Positions 45,100-54,178 are shown, counted from the stretch's first letter. The stretch is 59,873 nucleotides of DNA from Glaciimonas sp. (GCA_012927585.1 JABBOY010000017.1:1-59873); one strand, 5' to 3'. Notes: a model not told the origin generated them from the sequence alone. Program-made: numbers and translations.

Positions 45100-45771
45100 A
45101 TGATCGCGTTCCAGCATGTTTCCAAACGCTATGACCACGATGTTACGGCACTCAGCGACATCACCCTGACAATCAGCAAAGGTGAACTGGTGTTTTTGGC
45201 CGGCCCGTCCGGCGCCGGCAAATCGACCCTGCTTAAATTGCTTGCGGCTATCGAACGCCCGAGCAGCGGCCAGATCACACTAAACGGCCAGGATATCGGT
45301 AAGCTAAAACGTGCCGGCCTGCCTTATCTGCGCCGCAATCTGGGCTTGATCTTCCAGCAACAGCGTCTACTGCAAGACCGCCACGTACTGGCCAACGTGA
45401 TGCTGCCGCTGATCGTTACCGGCGCATCCTCGGCAGAAGCCGAGAAGCGCGCACTAGCGGCGCTGGACAAGGTCGGCCTGCTGGAGCGCGCCAGATCGGA
45501 GCCGCAAGCGCTGTCCGGCGGCGAACAGCAACGGGTGGCGATTGCGCGCGCAATCGTCAACCGGCCGCAGCTGATTCTGGCCGACGAGCCAACCGCCAAT
45601 CTCGACCGCGACAGTGCCAACCAGGTACTCGAAGCGCTCAAGGCGTTTCACAGCGCCGGCGTAACCTGCCTGATTTCGACTCACGATGAACAATTTCTCG
45701 ATAGCGCCACGCGTGTAATTTACCTGTGCCAAAGTCAACTAATTGAAACTTGGCGTAAGGAGATAGCATGA
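45100..45771 (+). CDS. ftsE: Cell division ATP-binding protein FtsE
   Basis: This 223-residue ATPase has Walker A GPSGAGKST (35-43), signature LSGGEQQR, Walker B LILADEPTANLD and H-loop STHD. With FtsX it forms a complex at the division site that activates peptidoglycan hydrolases through periplasmic partners. Its stop codon overlaps the start of ftsX by 4 bp. Confidence 0.96.
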   Translation: MIAFQHVSKRYDHDVTALSDITLTISKGELVFLAGPSGAGKSTLLKLLAAIERPSSGQITLNGQDIGKLKRAGLPYLRRNLGLIFQQQRLLQDRHVLANVMLPLIVTGASSAEAEKRALAALDKVGLLERARSEPQALSGGEQQRVAIARAIVNRPQLILADEPTANLDRDSANQVLEALKAFHSAGVTCLISTHDEQFLDSATRVIYLCQSQLIETWRKEIA

Positions 45772-46682
45772 AAATCTGGCTCCGGGAACATCGTTTCGCG
45801 CTGACTGAAGCGCTGCGCAAACTTGTCAGGTCACCCGGCAGTTTCGCCTTCAATGTGCTGGTGGTGGCAATTGCGCTAGTCCTGCCGATCGCCGGTCTGA
45901 CCCTGTTCGAAAACATCCAGCCGGTTACGCAACAATTGGCGGTAGAGCCCGAAATCAGCTTGTTCCTGGCGGCCGGCACGCCGGCCGATCAGGCGCGCGC
46001 ACTGGCATCCGGCATCCGCAACACACTACCGCCGTCCAGCAAAAAATCCCGGATTGAATTCGTCTCGCGGGCACAGGCGCTGGACGCTCTCAAGAAAAAA
46101 ACCGGGTTGGCCGATGCGCTATCCACACTGGGCCAGAACCCTTTACCCGACGCCTACATCGTCCGGCTATCGAATACCGATGTTGCGGCAGTAGAGGCGC
46201 TGGCCGAGCGCCTGAAAGCGTTGCCGGGAGTCGAGACGGTACAAATTGATTCAGACTGGGTCAAGCGGTTGGCTGCGATGCTACGGATTATGCGACTGGC
46301 TCTGCTGCTGCTGGCGGTGACGCTGGGCGTGGTAGTAATGGCAGTGGTGTTCAATACGGTGCGCCTGCAAGTGCTGACGCAGCGCGAAGAAATTGCGGTA
46401 TCGCGTCTGCTCGGCGCCACCGACGCTTTCATCCATAGGCCGTTTTACTATACTGGTGCGCTGCTCGGCCTGTGCGCCGGCGCGGTGGCGCTGGGAGCGG
46501 TGGCGCTGGCGCTGCAACCGCTTAACGACGCGATTGCAGAATTTGCCCAGCTCTACACATCGGAGTTCCGTCTTACTGCACTGGACTTATCCACCACGCT
46601 AGCACTGCTAGCGATCAGCGCCGCGCTGGGCCTGTTCGGCGCCACTCTGTCGGTACGCAAGCATTTAGCCCAAGCGCCTTAA
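45768..46682 (+). CDS. ftsX: Cell division protein FtsX
   Basis: The protein has 304 residues and four membrane helices: one near 25-48, a large periplasmic domain (about 50-165) and three more from about 172 on. The segment VSRLLGATDAFIHRPFYYTG in the cytoplasmic loop is typical. It couples FtsE ATP hydrolysis to cell-wall cleavage at the septum. It is coupled to ftsE by the ATGA overlap. Confidence 0.95.
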   Translation: MKIWLREHRFALTEALRKLVRSPGSFAFNVLVVAIALVLPIAGLTLFENIQPVTQQLAVEPEISLFLAAGTPADQARALASGIRNTLPPSSKKSRIEFVSRAQALDALKKKTGLADALSTLGQNPLPDAYIVRLSNTDVAAVEALAERLKALPGVETVQIDSDWVKRLAAMLRIMRLALLLLAVTLGVVVMAVVFNTVRLQVLTQREEIAVSRLLGATDAFIHRPFYYTGALLGLCAGAVALGAVALALQPLNDAIAEFAQLYTSEFRLTALDLSTTLALLAISAALGLFGATLSVRKHLAQAP

Positions 46683-46882
46683 CGCTTTTAAAATATACTG
46701 AGCAATGTATTTTTAAAAAGTCATTATATTACAGCGTGAAAATTTATATAAAAACGATATACCCTGCATTTTATGATTTATGTGATTTTTAAAACCATAA
46801 ATCGAACAAAAGTATTTGATGCAACGCAATTAGTAGAACTAATTCGTCTCTATACTTTCCAACAACGTGATCGCCTACACAA

Positions 46883-46907
46883 TTGACAATAAACATTGAC
46901 ACCCCAT
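46883..46907 (+). promoter_or_regulatory. Sigma-32-type promoter of rpoH
   Basis: TTGACA (46883-46888) and CCCCAT (46902-46907) are 13 bp apart, which fits heat-shock sigma-32 promoters. A second TTGACA at 46896-46901 could be the -35 box of a housekeeping promoter, but its -10 partner is not clear. The site is 109 bp upstream of the rpoH start codon. Confidence 0.65.
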
Positions 46908-46923
46908 GCAACCAAAACGCAAT

Positions 46924-46950
46924 TTAGCACTCTCTTATAGAGAGTGCTAA
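46924..46950. promoter_or_regulatory. CIRCE operator (HrcA binding site) of rpoH
   Basis: TTAGCACTC, nine bases, GAGTGCTAA matches the CIRCE consensus perfectly on both arms. HrcA represses promoters through this element. It lies just downstream of the sigma-32-type -10 box, where it would cover the transcription start. Confidence 0.95.
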
Positions 46951-47015
46951 GATACCAGCAGAACTTGATAGGCATGCCGCCAAGCAATTTCACCATCAGT
47001 AATGTGAGGAGAAAA

Positions 47016-47930
47016 ATGAAAGTACCAACCACTCAGTCTCAGTCTGTCGCGCCAGCGTTGTTTGCCAATAACAATAATGCACTCGCGCTGGGATTTTCGG
47101 GTAGCTTGGGCAATATTGACGCTTACATCTCGGCAGTCAACCGCTTGCCTATGTTAAGCCACGAAGAGGAAATGTCTCTAGCGCGTCGCTTGCGTGAGCA
47201 AAACGATCTGGCTGCAGCGCAGGATATGGTGCTATCGCATTTGCGCTTGGTAGTATCGATTGCGCGCGGCTACCTAGGCTACGGCCTGCCGCATGCGGAT
47301 CTGATTCAGGAAGGCAATATCGGCCTGATGAAAGCGGTCAAACGCTTCGATCCAGACCAAGGTGTACGCCTGGTGTCGTATGCGATGCACTGGATCAAGG
47401 CCGAGATGCATGAGTACATCCTGAAAAACTGGCGCTTGGTCAAAGTTGCAACCACCAAGGCACAGCGCAAGCTGTTCTTCAATCTGCGCAGCCACAAGGA
47501 AGGCTTGGGCACGATGACGCCGAAGCAGATCAATGCGCTAGCTGAAACCTTGAATGTCAAACGCGAAGAAGTCATTGAAATGGAAACGCGTCTGACCGGT
47601 CGCGACATTGCGCTGGAACCACTAACCGACGATGACGAGGACAAGTTCGCGCCGATTGCCTATCTGTCTTCGGAAACCACTGAACCTACCAAAGTGCTGG
47701 AAGCGCAACAGACCGATCGTCTCCAATCTGAAGGGCTGCAAACGGCACTTGGCACACTGGACGCTCGTTCACGCCGCATTGTAGAAGCCCGCTGGCTGGC
47801 TAATGACGATGGCTCCGGCGCCACTCTACACACGCTGGCCAACGAATTCGGTGTTTCTGCCGAGCGCATCCGCCAGATTGAAGCTGTCGCACTGAAAAAA
47901 ATGAAGGGGGCGCTGGTAGCGTACATCTGA
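47016..47930 (+). CDS. rpoH: RNA polymerase sigma factor RpoH (sigma-32)
   Basis: ATG 47016 gives 304 residues and has AGGAG just upstream; the frame is open further back across the CIRCE element, which cannot be coding. Region 2 contains HLRLVVSIARGYLGYGLPHADL and QEGNIGLMKAV (about 75-105); the RpoH box region is QRKLFFNLR, and region 4 (ERIRQIEAVALKKMK) ends the protein. It directs transcription of heat-shock genes. Control by both sigma-32 and HrcA is suggested by the upstream sites. Confidence 0.97.
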   Translation: MKVPTTQSQSVAPALFANNNNALALGFSGSLGNIDAYISAVNRLPMLSHEEEMSLARRLREQNDLAAAQDMVLSHLRLVVSIARGYLGYGLPHADLIQEGNIGLMKAVKRFDPDQGVRLVSYAMHWIKAEMHEYILKNWRLVKVATTKAQRKLFFNLRSHKEGLGTMTPKQINALAETLNVKREEVIEMETRLTGRDIALEPLTDDDEDKFAPIAYLSSETTEPTKVLEAQQTDRLQSEGLQTALGTLDARSRRIVEARWLANDDGSGATLHTLANEFGVSAERIRQIEAVALKKMKGALVAYI

Positions 47931-47972
47931 TTGGCGACCCCAGCTTTAAGTCGCCGGATTTAACATGTAAAA

Positions 47973-47996
47973 AGCGCTCCTCCGAGCGCTTTTTTT
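47973..47996. terminator. Bidirectional rho-independent terminator after rpoH
   Basis: AGCGCTC, loop CTCC, GAGCGCT, then seven T, with A-run on the left. It lies between the converging rpoH and SCO genes. Confidence 0.92.
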
Positions 47997-48010
47997 CGTT
48001 CCAACATGCC

Positions 48011-48646
48011 TTATTTCAGTAGCAGTTTCAAGTCGCTGGCAATCGGCGCTGCCCCTTGTCCGTGCCGGATGAACAAACGCATCCGGCCCTGCGGGTCGAA
48101 CACATAGCTACCGGCGGTGTGATCCATCGTGTAGCTGCCAGGCTCCTTGCCCGGCACTTTTTGATAAAAAATACGAAAGTCCTTGGCTATTTTTTCAGTG
48201 GCAGCCTTGTCGCCAACCATGCCCAGGAAGCGTGAATCGAAGGCCGGCACGTATTGCGCCAGCAATGCTTGTGTGTCGCGTTCTGGATCAATCGATACAA
48301 ACAACACTTGCACCCGGTCTGACAACGGGCCTAACTCTTGCATGACAGTTGCCATTTCTGCCATGGTGGTTGGGCAGACATCGGGGCACTGCGTGTAACC
48401 AAAGAAAATCACAACGGCCTTGCCCTTGAAATCGGCCAGAGTCCGAATTTTGCCATGATGATCGGTCAGCGTAAAATCCTTGGCGTAATCAATCCCTGTG
48501 ATGTCAGTATTTTGAAAGGCAACCTTGTCAGGAGATATCAAGTTTTGCAAACTTTCCGACAGAGATTTGTCGCCGCAAGCGGTCAGTGTAAGAACTGCAG
48601 CAACAAGCAGCGCGCGTGATATGAAATATACAGAAAATAGGCGCAT
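48011..48646 (-). CDS. SCO1/SenC-family copper chaperone (lipoprotein)
   Basis: ATG 48646 gives 211 residues with a lipobox LTAC (lipidated Cys near 24), so it is anchored in the membrane facing the periplasm. The copper site is CPDVC (Cys 87 and 91) with the distant His in MDHTAG. SCO proteins deliver copper to the CuA centre of cytochrome c oxidase subunit II. It is the last gene of the leftward oxidase operon, 4 bp after ctaB. Confidence 0.94.
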   Translation of the reverse strand: MRLFSVYFISRALLVAAVLTLTACGDKSLSESLQNLISPDKVAFQNTDITGIDYAKDFTLTDHHGKIRTLADFKGKAVVIFFGYTQCPDVCPTTMAEMATVMQELGPLSDRVQVLFVSIDPERDTQALLAQYVPAFDSRFLGMVGDKAATEKIAKDFRIFYQKVPGKEPGSYTMDHTAGSYVFDPQGRMRLFIRHGQGAAPIASDLKLLLK

Positions 48647-48650
48647 GGAT

Positions 48651-49535
48651 TTAAAATGATAAATAGTGATCGACCAACAAGGCCGTGAATAACAGCGACA
48701 GGTAAATAATCGAATAGGCAAATGTCTTACGCGCTAACAAGTCGCTGTAATGGCGGTAAATTCGCCACGCGTACCGCAGAAAAATAGTACCCAATATCAG
48801 TGCGCTAGACAGATAAATCAAGCCGCTCATGCGAACCGCATACGGCAGAGTAGTGGTGGCAACCAGTACGATTGTATACAACCAAACATGAAAGCCAGTA
48901 AATTCCATGCCATGCGTAATCGGTAGCATGGGCAATCCCGACTTTGCATAATCATCGCGCCGGTACATGGCAAGCGCCCAGAAATGCGGCGGCGTCCAGA
49001 CGAAAATAATCAACACTAGCAGCCAAGCCTGCATCGGCACATCATTAGCTATCGCGGCCCATCCGAGCGCAGGCGGCATCGCACCGGACAGGCCGCCGAT
49101 GACAATGTTTTGCGGCGTCGCCGGCTTCAGAATGATAGTGTAAATCACTGCATAACCGACGAAAGTGGCGAAAGTCAGCCACATCGTCAGCGGATTGACC
49201 AAATTGTATAAAACCAACATACCGATGCCACCCAGAACGCCAGAAAAAACCAGTGTTTGCGGTACCGTAATGGCACCGTTGGCAGTCGGCCGACGCGCGG
49301 TGCGGGCCATACGCGAATCGATTTCACGCTCCACCAGGCAGTTGACCGCGAATGCAGCACTTGCCAGCAACCAGATGCCAACAGTCGCAGCAATGACGAT
49401 TTTCCAGTCCGGCAAATCCGTGGTGGACAGGAACATGCCAATCACTGCGCAAAACACGGCTAGTTGCGTTACGCGCGGCTTGGTCAGCGCTAGATATTGT
49501 GCGAGACGGTTTTGAGAAGCGATAAGGGTTGTCAT
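48651..49535 (-). CDS. ctaB: Protoheme IX farnesyltransferase (heme O synthase)
   Basis: This 294-residue membrane prenyltransferase shows [18 protein letters not shown], then [19 protein letters not shown], in which the Asp-rich motif binds the prenyl diphosphate, and later [23 protein letters not shown]. It adds a farnesyl group to heme b to make heme o. CtaA, encoded just upstream, then turns heme o into heme a. Confidence 0.97.
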   Translation of the reverse strand: MTTLIASQNRLAQYLALTKPRVTQLAVFCAVIGMFLSTTDLPDWKIVIAATVGIWLLASAAFAVNCLVEREIDSRMARTARRPTANGAITVPQTLVFSGVLGGIGMLVLYNLVNPLTMWLTFATFVGYAVIYTIILKPATPQNIVIGGLSGAMPPALGWAAIANDVPMQAWLLVLIIFVWTPPHFWALAMYRRDDYAKSGLPMLPITHGMEFTGFHVWLYTIVLVATTTLPYAVRMSGLIYLSSALILGTIFLRYAWRIYRHYSDLLARKTFAYSIIYLSLLFTALLVDHYLSF

Positions 49536-49545
49536 TAGTGTGCGT

Positions 49546-50790
49546 TTAAAAAGATGATGGCCGTATATGCGAGACGCCCGGCAAGACTTGGGAAGAAAGG
49601 GTTGCCTTGTAGTTTAGCATCACCAGCAACAGCACGAGCAGCGCCGCGCCGCCGTTGTGCAGTACTGCAATAGCTAACGGCCAGTTCAGGAATATGGTCG
49701 AAAGTCCTGTCGCAAATTGCAAGCCCACAACAATCAGCAGCCAGCGTGCGATTTGGCGTAAAGCTGCAATTTTCAGAGCACGATATCCAACCCAGACAAT
49801 GCAGCCGATAACGATAAATGCGAAATTGCGATGCACCCAGTGGATCGCGGTCAAAGCCGAAAACGGAAGATAATCGCCGGCGGCAGTCTTGCCAAGATGC
49901 CGCCACAGTGTAAACCCATGTTCGAAATCCATTTGCGGTACCAGCGCGCCTTGGCACAGCGGAAAATCGGTACAGGCGAGCGCGGCGTAATTGGTACTAA
50001 CCCAGCCGCCCAGAGCGATCTGGCAAAACAGCAACGCCAGCGCAAAAGCTGCTGACAGATGCATTGCAGGCAATCGCAACGTCGCCACCTGCGGGTTTGG
50101 TACAACTGGCGCGCTTTGGCGCGCTGCCAACCAGGTCAACAAGGCCAATAGCGTCATGCCGAGCAAAAGATGGATGGTCACGATCACCGGCTGCAATTTC
50201 AGCGTCACTGTCCAGGCCCCAAACGCACCCTGCAAGCAGACAAAAAATAGCAGCCAGGTCGGCAAGCCAGGCCGAATAGCACTAGCAGACTTACGTCCAT
50301 ATCTATTAATTCGACCCGGAAAGAGTTTTATTTTCCGGGTTGCTGTTCTCACCCTCTCCCTCTGGGAGAGGGCTGGGGAGAGGGTATCCGGCTCCAACTT
50401 TATTCGTTCCGTATCTATAAGCCACAAGCGCCAGGCAATCACCATAAGTGCAATGATCAGTACCCCGACACCCATCGCAAGATAGCGATGCACCATCTCG
50501 ACCCAGGCTTTCAATACGGTTACCGGGCCGCCGGGCATCAAGATCTGGGCCGCATGAATATCGGCATGCGCCAGGAATGGATTAGCTTCGCCATAACAGC
50601 CCGGCCAGTCGGGACAACCCAAGCCGGAATCGGTCAGACGGGTAAAGGCGCCGAACATGATCAGGTCGAAAGTCAGGAAAACGCTAACCCAAGCCAGCTT
50701 ACGATATTTATTCGCGTCTACCGAAACCCAAACCAGCGTCAGTGGCAACAGTGCCACCAGCAGCCCCATGATGCCAAGTTGAATCAACAT
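49546..50790 (-). CDS. ctaA: Heme A synthase, with REP-like insertion
   Basis: The protein has 414 residues and about eight membrane helices, with heme-ligand His regions such as [14 protein letters not shown] and [12 protein letters not shown]. It oxidises heme o to heme a. Between helices, residues about 133-165 ([17 protein letters not shown] and on) are foreign to the family: they are the translation of a REP-like repeat at 50314-50385. The insertion is in frame and lies in the loop before the helix that begins [14 protein letters not shown]. The protein is therefore about 30 residues longer than relatives but probably folds. Confidence 0.94.
   Translation of the reverse strand: MLIQLGIMGLLVALLPLTLVWVSVDANKYRKLAWVSVFLTFDLIMFGAFTRLTDSGLGCPDWPGCYGEANPFLAHADIHAAQILMPGGPVTVLKAWVEMVHRYLAMGVGVLIIALMVIAWRLWLIDTERIKLEPDTLSPALSQRERVRTATRKIKLFPGRINRYGRKSASAIRPGLPTWLLFFVCLQGAFGAWTVTLKLQPVIVTIHLLLGMTLLALLTWLAARQSAPVVPNPQVATLRLPAMHLSAAFALALLFCQIALGGWVSTNYAALACTDFPLCQGALVPQMDFEHGFTLWRHLGKTAAGDYLPFSALTAIHWVHRNFAFIVIGCIVWVGYRALKIAALRQIARWLLIVVGLQFATGLSTIFLNWPLAIAVLHNGGAALLVLLLVMLNYKATLSSQVLPGVSHIRPSSF
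50314..50385. repeat. REP-like repeat inside ctaA
   Basis: It consists of the hairpin ACCCGGAAA...TTTCCGGGT (50314-50340) and then ACCCTCTCCC facing GGGAGAGGG and GGGGAGAGGGT (50351-50385). The CCCTCTCCC/GGGAGAGGG pair is a well-known dispersed intergenic repeat in many proteobacteria. Here it sits within a coding sequence and keeps the frame. Confidence 0.75.
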
Positions 50791-50799
50791 AGTATTGAG

Positions 50800-51399
50800 T
50801 CAACCAACGGCTGACGCGCTCAACAACTTGATCAGGTCCTTCTTGATCTTGTTCGGGTCGGCGTCTTTTGGATAGCGCATCATCAGATTGCCCAATGGAT
50901 CAATCAGGTAAATATGATCGGAAACAACGCCACCCTGGTTCACCGGCAACCAGGCTTGCAAGACTTGCGGCGACACGCGCAAATAACGCATGCCGTCGTA
51001 TTCGCGCAGCAGGATAGTGTCGAGCGGCTTGTTGTCGGTAATGAGCCAGACGCGTTCGATGCGATCCATTTCCTTGCCTTGCGCCAGACGCAACTGGCGC
51101 ATATCGTTAAGTCTCTTTTGGCAGGAAGGCTGACAATTAGCGTCATTGGCCTGCACCATCAGCCACTTGCCCTGGTAAGCCTGCAAGGAAAGCTGGGAGC
51201 CATCCAGCCCGGCACTGTTCAGTACCGGCATCGGGTAATTTCTCGGGTCCAGTAAAGTCCCGTAGTTGGTTCGACTCGATGGCTTAATTACGTAATACGT
51301 AAAATAAGAGGCGATCAAAGGTGCAGCACAGATCGCCAGCACCAAGAATAATTTGCCGCGCCCAGTGCGTTGTTGCTGTTGTTGCTTATTTTGTTCCAC
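50800..51399 (-). CDS. Membrane-anchored SCO-like protein of the oxidase operon
   Basis: This 199-residue protein has a Gln-rich start, one membrane helix (about 17-38) and a periplasmic thioredoxin-like domain. It contains a CxxxC pair (NCQPSC, Cys 89 and 93) as in SCO proteins, but the distant His motif is not seen. A role in oxidase assembly or thiol chemistry is likely from its place between surf1 and ctaA; its exact job is unknown. Its start overlaps the end of surf1 by 14 bp. Confidence 0.75.
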   Translation of the reverse strand: MEQNKQQQQQRTGRGKLFLVLAICAAPLIASYFTYYVIKPSSRTNYGTLLDPRNYPMPVLNSAGLDGSQLSLQAYQGKWLMVQANDANCQPSCQKRLNDMRQLRLAQGKEMDRIERVWLITDNKPLDTILLREYDGMRYLRVSPQVLQAWLPVNQGGVVSDHIYLIDPLGNLMMRYPKDADPNKIKKDLIKLLSASAVG

Positions 51400-52099
51400 G
51401 TCGAAATCCTGTCACTACAAAAAATATAAATGCCACCGCAGTCAGCGCGAACCATTGAAACGCATAACCCCGATGTTTGTCTATGCCGATTGACGGCAGC
51501 GGCCAATCCCGCTTCAAGCCATCCGGTAGCGCGCTAGACTGCTCCAGCAGGAAAGGCTGCATCTGCAAACCGCTGGCTTGCGCAAAACGGGCAACCTCCA
51601 GATTTTGCAGGATGGCGCCTGGGCGCAATGCGTCCGGTTGCCCAAGTTGCAATAGCTTGCCTGGATTACGCCGGGCCATACCTTGCACTGTAATCATGCC
51701 TGAGGGGGTCGGTATTACCGGCAATTTTTTCCGATCAGCCGGATTGCGCGGCACCCAGCCGCGCGCAACCAATACGTGCATCCTGGACCCATCAATCCTG
51801 AACGGCATCAAGACATACAACCCGGCGACGCCCTGGTAAGGACGGTTATCCAAATAGACCGTCCAGTTGGGAATGAATTCTCCCTTGATACTCACCTTGC
51901 GGTATTCCACATCGGCTATTTCAAGCGGCCGCGCCTCTATGGCTAAGTGCGGCGCTGTCGCACGCTGCGCCAACTTTACTGCAATCGCGGTCTTTTCTGC
52001 AGCACGCCGGGTTTGCCACTGCCCCGCCGTAATCCCGATCGCCATAACCAATAAGGTGGCAACAAATGGAATCAGCCTGAAGCGAAATACACTAGGCAT
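51386..52099 (-). CDS. SURF1-family cytochrome oxidase assembly protein
   Basis: From ATG 52099 the protein is 237 residues with a membrane helix at each end (about 6-22 and 208-230). The SURF1 signature is seen as GQWQTRRAAEKTAI, VSIKGEFIPNWTVYLDNRPYQG (in parts), VLVARGWVPRNPADR and a C-terminal HRGYAFQWFALTAV. SURF1 proteins help put heme a into subunit I. It lies upstream of the SCO-like gene, with which it overlaps, and divergent from the DUF2909 gene. Confidence 0.93.
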   Translation of the reverse strand: MPSVFRFRLIPFVATLLVMAIGITAGQWQTRRAAEKTAIAVKLAQRATAPHLAIEARPLEIADVEYRKVSIKGEFIPNWTVYLDNRPYQGVAGLYVLMPFRIDGSRMHVLVARGWVPRNPADRKKLPVIPTPSGMITVQGMARRNPGKLLQLGQPDALRPGAILQNLEVARFAQASGLQMQPFLLEQSSALPDGLKRDWPLPSIGIDKHRGYAFQWFALTAVAFIFFVVTGFRRGTK

Positions 52100-52180
52100 T
52101 ACAATGTCACCTCCCGGTACGCCGCGTTGTTGGCAATGCGCGTACCGTAATCGAAACACTTTCGCACATGACACCCCATC

Positions 52181-52381
52181 ATGAAAATAATCATCGCAGT
52201 CGGATTCATCCTGATTATTGCCAGCCTCGTATCTGCGCTGGTATTTCTGATGAAAGACAAAGGTAAAAGCAACCGTACCGTCACGGCACTGGCGCTACGG
52301 GTCGGACTTTCAATCGCGTTATTTGCATTACTGCTGGCGGCGCATTACTTCGGGCTGATACAACCGACCGGACTTCGCTAG
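52181..52381 (+). CDS. DUF2909 small membrane protein
   Basis: This 66-residue protein has two membrane helices (about 2-23 and 40-60) joined by a short charged loop (KDKGKSNR). It matches the twin-helix DUF2909 family found in oxidase operons. Its function is unknown. It is the only rightward gene within the oxidase region and is followed by a terminator. Confidence 0.85.
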   Translation: MKIIIAVGFILIIASLVSALVFLMKDKGKSNRTVTALALRVGLSIALFALLLAAHYFGLIQPTGLR

Positions 52382-52419
52382 AAAACTTACCATAGCAGCA
52401 ACTGCCATTCTTTTCTCGT

Positions 52420-52449
52420 AAAAAAACCGCACCGAAGTGCGGCTTTTTT
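52420..52449. terminator. Bidirectional rho-independent terminator
   Basis: CCGCAC, loop CGAA, GTGCGG with A-run before and T-run after. It lies between the converging DUF2909 and ctaE genes and should separate the core oxidase genes from the downstream assembly genes. Confidence 0.88.
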
Positions 52450-52475
52450 GTTAGTTCTTATTGCGCCAGAAGGTC

Positions 52476-53348
52476 TTATAACCAGTAGATCACTACATAC
52501 AGGCCAAGCCAGACCACATCCACAAAGTGCCAATACCAGGCAGCACCTTCAAATGCAAAATGCTGCTGCGGCGTAAAGTGCCCTTTCAGAACGCGATACA
52601 GGATAACCGACAGCATGATCGCTCCTACCGTGACGTGAAAGCCGTGAAAGCCAGTGAGCAAAAAGAAGGTCGAGCCATACACGCCTGAAGTCAGTTTCAG
52701 GTTCAGTTCGCTGTATGCATGCATGTATTCATAGGCCTGGAAACCCACGAATGTAGCCCCGAGCAATATTGTCGCAAACAACCACATGGCAGTCTTGGCG
52801 CGCTCACCTGCACGCATCGCATGGTGCGCAATCGTCAACGTCACGCCGGAGGTCAATAACAAAGCAGTATTGATGGTCGGAATCGGGAACGGCCCCATGG
52901 TCTGGAACGGCTCGATCGTCCCGGCAGGGCCGGCATTACCCCAGTGGGCGCTAAAGTCCGGCCATAAAAGCTTGTGATCCAAGTCTCCGAGCCAAGGCAT
53001 GGTGATGCTGCGCGCATAAAAAAGAGCGCCGAAAAATGCCGCAAAAAACATCACTTCCGAAAAGATGAACCAACTCATGCTCCAACGAAACGAAGTATCA
53101 ATGCGTTGGCTGTACAAACCACCTTCAGACTCGGCAATGGTGTCGCCAAACCATCGGTACAGGACGGCGATCAGCATCAGTATGCCTGCGATATTGGCAT
53201 ACGACCCCCAAGCCAGATCGTTCACCCAAGCTGCTGCGCCGAACATCGTGATTAATAACGATACGCTTGCAAGCGCAGGCCATTTTGAAGGGCCTGGGAT
53301 GAAATAGTATGGCGCGCCTGACTGCGCTTTAGCGTGTTGAGAACTCAT
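52476..53348 (-). CDS. ctaE: Cytochrome c oxidase subunit III
   Basis: The protein has 290 residues and seven predicted helices. Typical segments are YYFIPGPSKWPALAS, RWSMSWFIFSEVMFFAAFFGALFYAR (with the conserved Glu), FQAYEYMHAYSELNL and GFHGFHVTVGAIMLSVI, ending WYWHFVDVVWLGLYVVIYWL. It stabilises the proton-pumping subunit I and is part of the aa3-type oxidase. It follows the DUF2970 gene by 29 bp. Confidence 0.97.
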   Translation of the reverse strand: MSSQHAKAQSGAPYYFIPGPSKWPALASVSLLITMFGAAAWVNDLAWGSYANIAGILMLIAVLYRWFGDTIAESEGGLYSQRIDTSFRWSMSWFIFSEVMFFAAFFGALFYARSITMPWLGDLDHKLLWPDFSAHWGNAGPAGTIEPFQTMGPFPIPTINTALLLTSGVTLTIAHHAMRAGERAKTAMWLFATILLGATFVGFQAYEYMHAYSELNLKLTSGVYGSTFFLLTGFHGFHVTVGAIMLSVILYRVLKGHFTPQQHFAFEGAAWYWHFVDVVWLGLYVVIYWL

Positions 53349-53377
53349 TTAAATCTCCCGATACAAATATTTGTGTG

Positions 53378-53590
53378 CTATTTTGCGACAACTATCTTAA
53401 CGATCATCACCAGCATCGTAATAAAAATCAAGAACCCGATGACAGCGGCGATAACCACGTGCACAGGATTGAGTTGTGCATCTTGTTCGTAACCGCTCTT
53501 TTTGCGTATCCCCAAAAACGACCATAAGACCGCTTTCATAGTCGCCAGAAACGATGACTTGCGCAGCTTTTCCTGTTTTAAGTCTTGCAT
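53378..53590 (-). CDS. DUF2970 small membrane protein
   Basis: ATG 53590, preceded by AGAGGA six bases away, gives 70 residues; two earlier in-frame ATGs are less well placed. The family features are KSSFLATMKAVLWSFLGIRKKSGYEQD, then one membrane helix (about 42-66). DUF2970 proteins are found next to subunit III in betaproteobacterial oxidase operons. No activity is known to me. Confidence 0.88.
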   Translation of the reverse strand: MQDLKQEKLRKSSFLATMKAVLWSFLGIRKKSGYEQDAQLNPVHVVIAAVIGFLIFITMLVMIVKIVVAK

Positions 53591-53600
53591 CGACATCCTC

Positions 53601-54176
53601 TTAGATCGATTTTTGTAGCTGACCACTAACTTCAAAGAAAGTGTAGGACAGAGTAATTGTCTTCACATTTCTGGGCAGCGCTGGATCAATATAAAATACT
53701 ACCGGCATTTGTTTTGCTTCATTGGGCTTCAGCGTTTGTTGCTGAAAGCAGAAACATTCCACCTTCTTGAAATACGCCTGGGCCTGTTGCGGCGCATAGC
53801 TTGGAATTGCCTGTGCATTAATGCTGCGGGCCTGAGTATTGACCACTTCATAAATGACTTGCGTCATTTCACCCGGGTGCACCTGCAAACTGTTTACGGT
53901 CGGCCGAAAACGCCAAGGCCCTTGCGCATTGGCATCGAACTCCACCGTAATGATCCTGGTTTTGTCGACTTGCGTATTACCGACCGCCTGCAAACCGGTC
54001 TCTTGCGCGGTCAAAATATTGATGCCGGTTATATCGCAAATTTTTTTGTAAAGCGGGATAAGCGCATAACCGAACCCAAACATCAGACCGGCAATCAACA
54101 GCAACTTGCCCAGCGTTTGCCTATTCAAGGATTTACCCGATGTCAATTCGGAATCGCCGTTTGTGCGCTTATCCAT
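53601..54176 (-). CDS. ctaG: Cytochrome c oxidase assembly protein CtaG (CuB chaperone)
   Basis: This 191-residue protein has one membrane helix (about 24-45) and a periplasmic copper-binding domain. It shows ALIPLYKKICDITGING-like start (ending TGIN), VEFDANAQGPWRFRP, and the copper motif KVECFCFQQQTL with two Cys. CtaG/Cox11 inserts copper at the CuB site of subunit I. It starts 2 bp after the small assembly ORF and its stop lies 10 bp before the DUF2970 start. Confidence 0.95.
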   Translation of the reverse strand: MDKRTNGDSELTSGKSLNRQTLGKLLLIAGLMFGFGYALIPLYKKICDITGINILTAQETGLQAVGNTQVDKTRIITVEFDANAQGPWRFRPTVNSLQVHPGEMTQVIYEVVNTQARSINAQAIPSYAPQQAQAYFKKVECFCFQQQTLKPNEAKQMPVVFYIDPALPRNVKTITLSYTFFEVSGQLQKSI

Positions 54177-54178
54177 TT

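Larger units (their letters stand above)
46683..47015 (+). promoter_or_regulatory. ftsX-rpoH intergenic region
   Basis: These 333 bp carry the heat-shock control signals of rpoH, listed separately. The first part (46690-46850) is AT-rich and has no gene or clear terminator. The stretch just before the start codon has a strong ribosome binding site, AGGAG, 4 bases from the ATG. Confidence 0.6.

Noticed and set aside
46896-46924. Housekeeping sigma-70 promoter for rpoH using the second TTGACA
   Set aside because: No acceptable -10 hexamer is found at 16-18 bp; the sigma-32-type reading with CCCCAT fits better.
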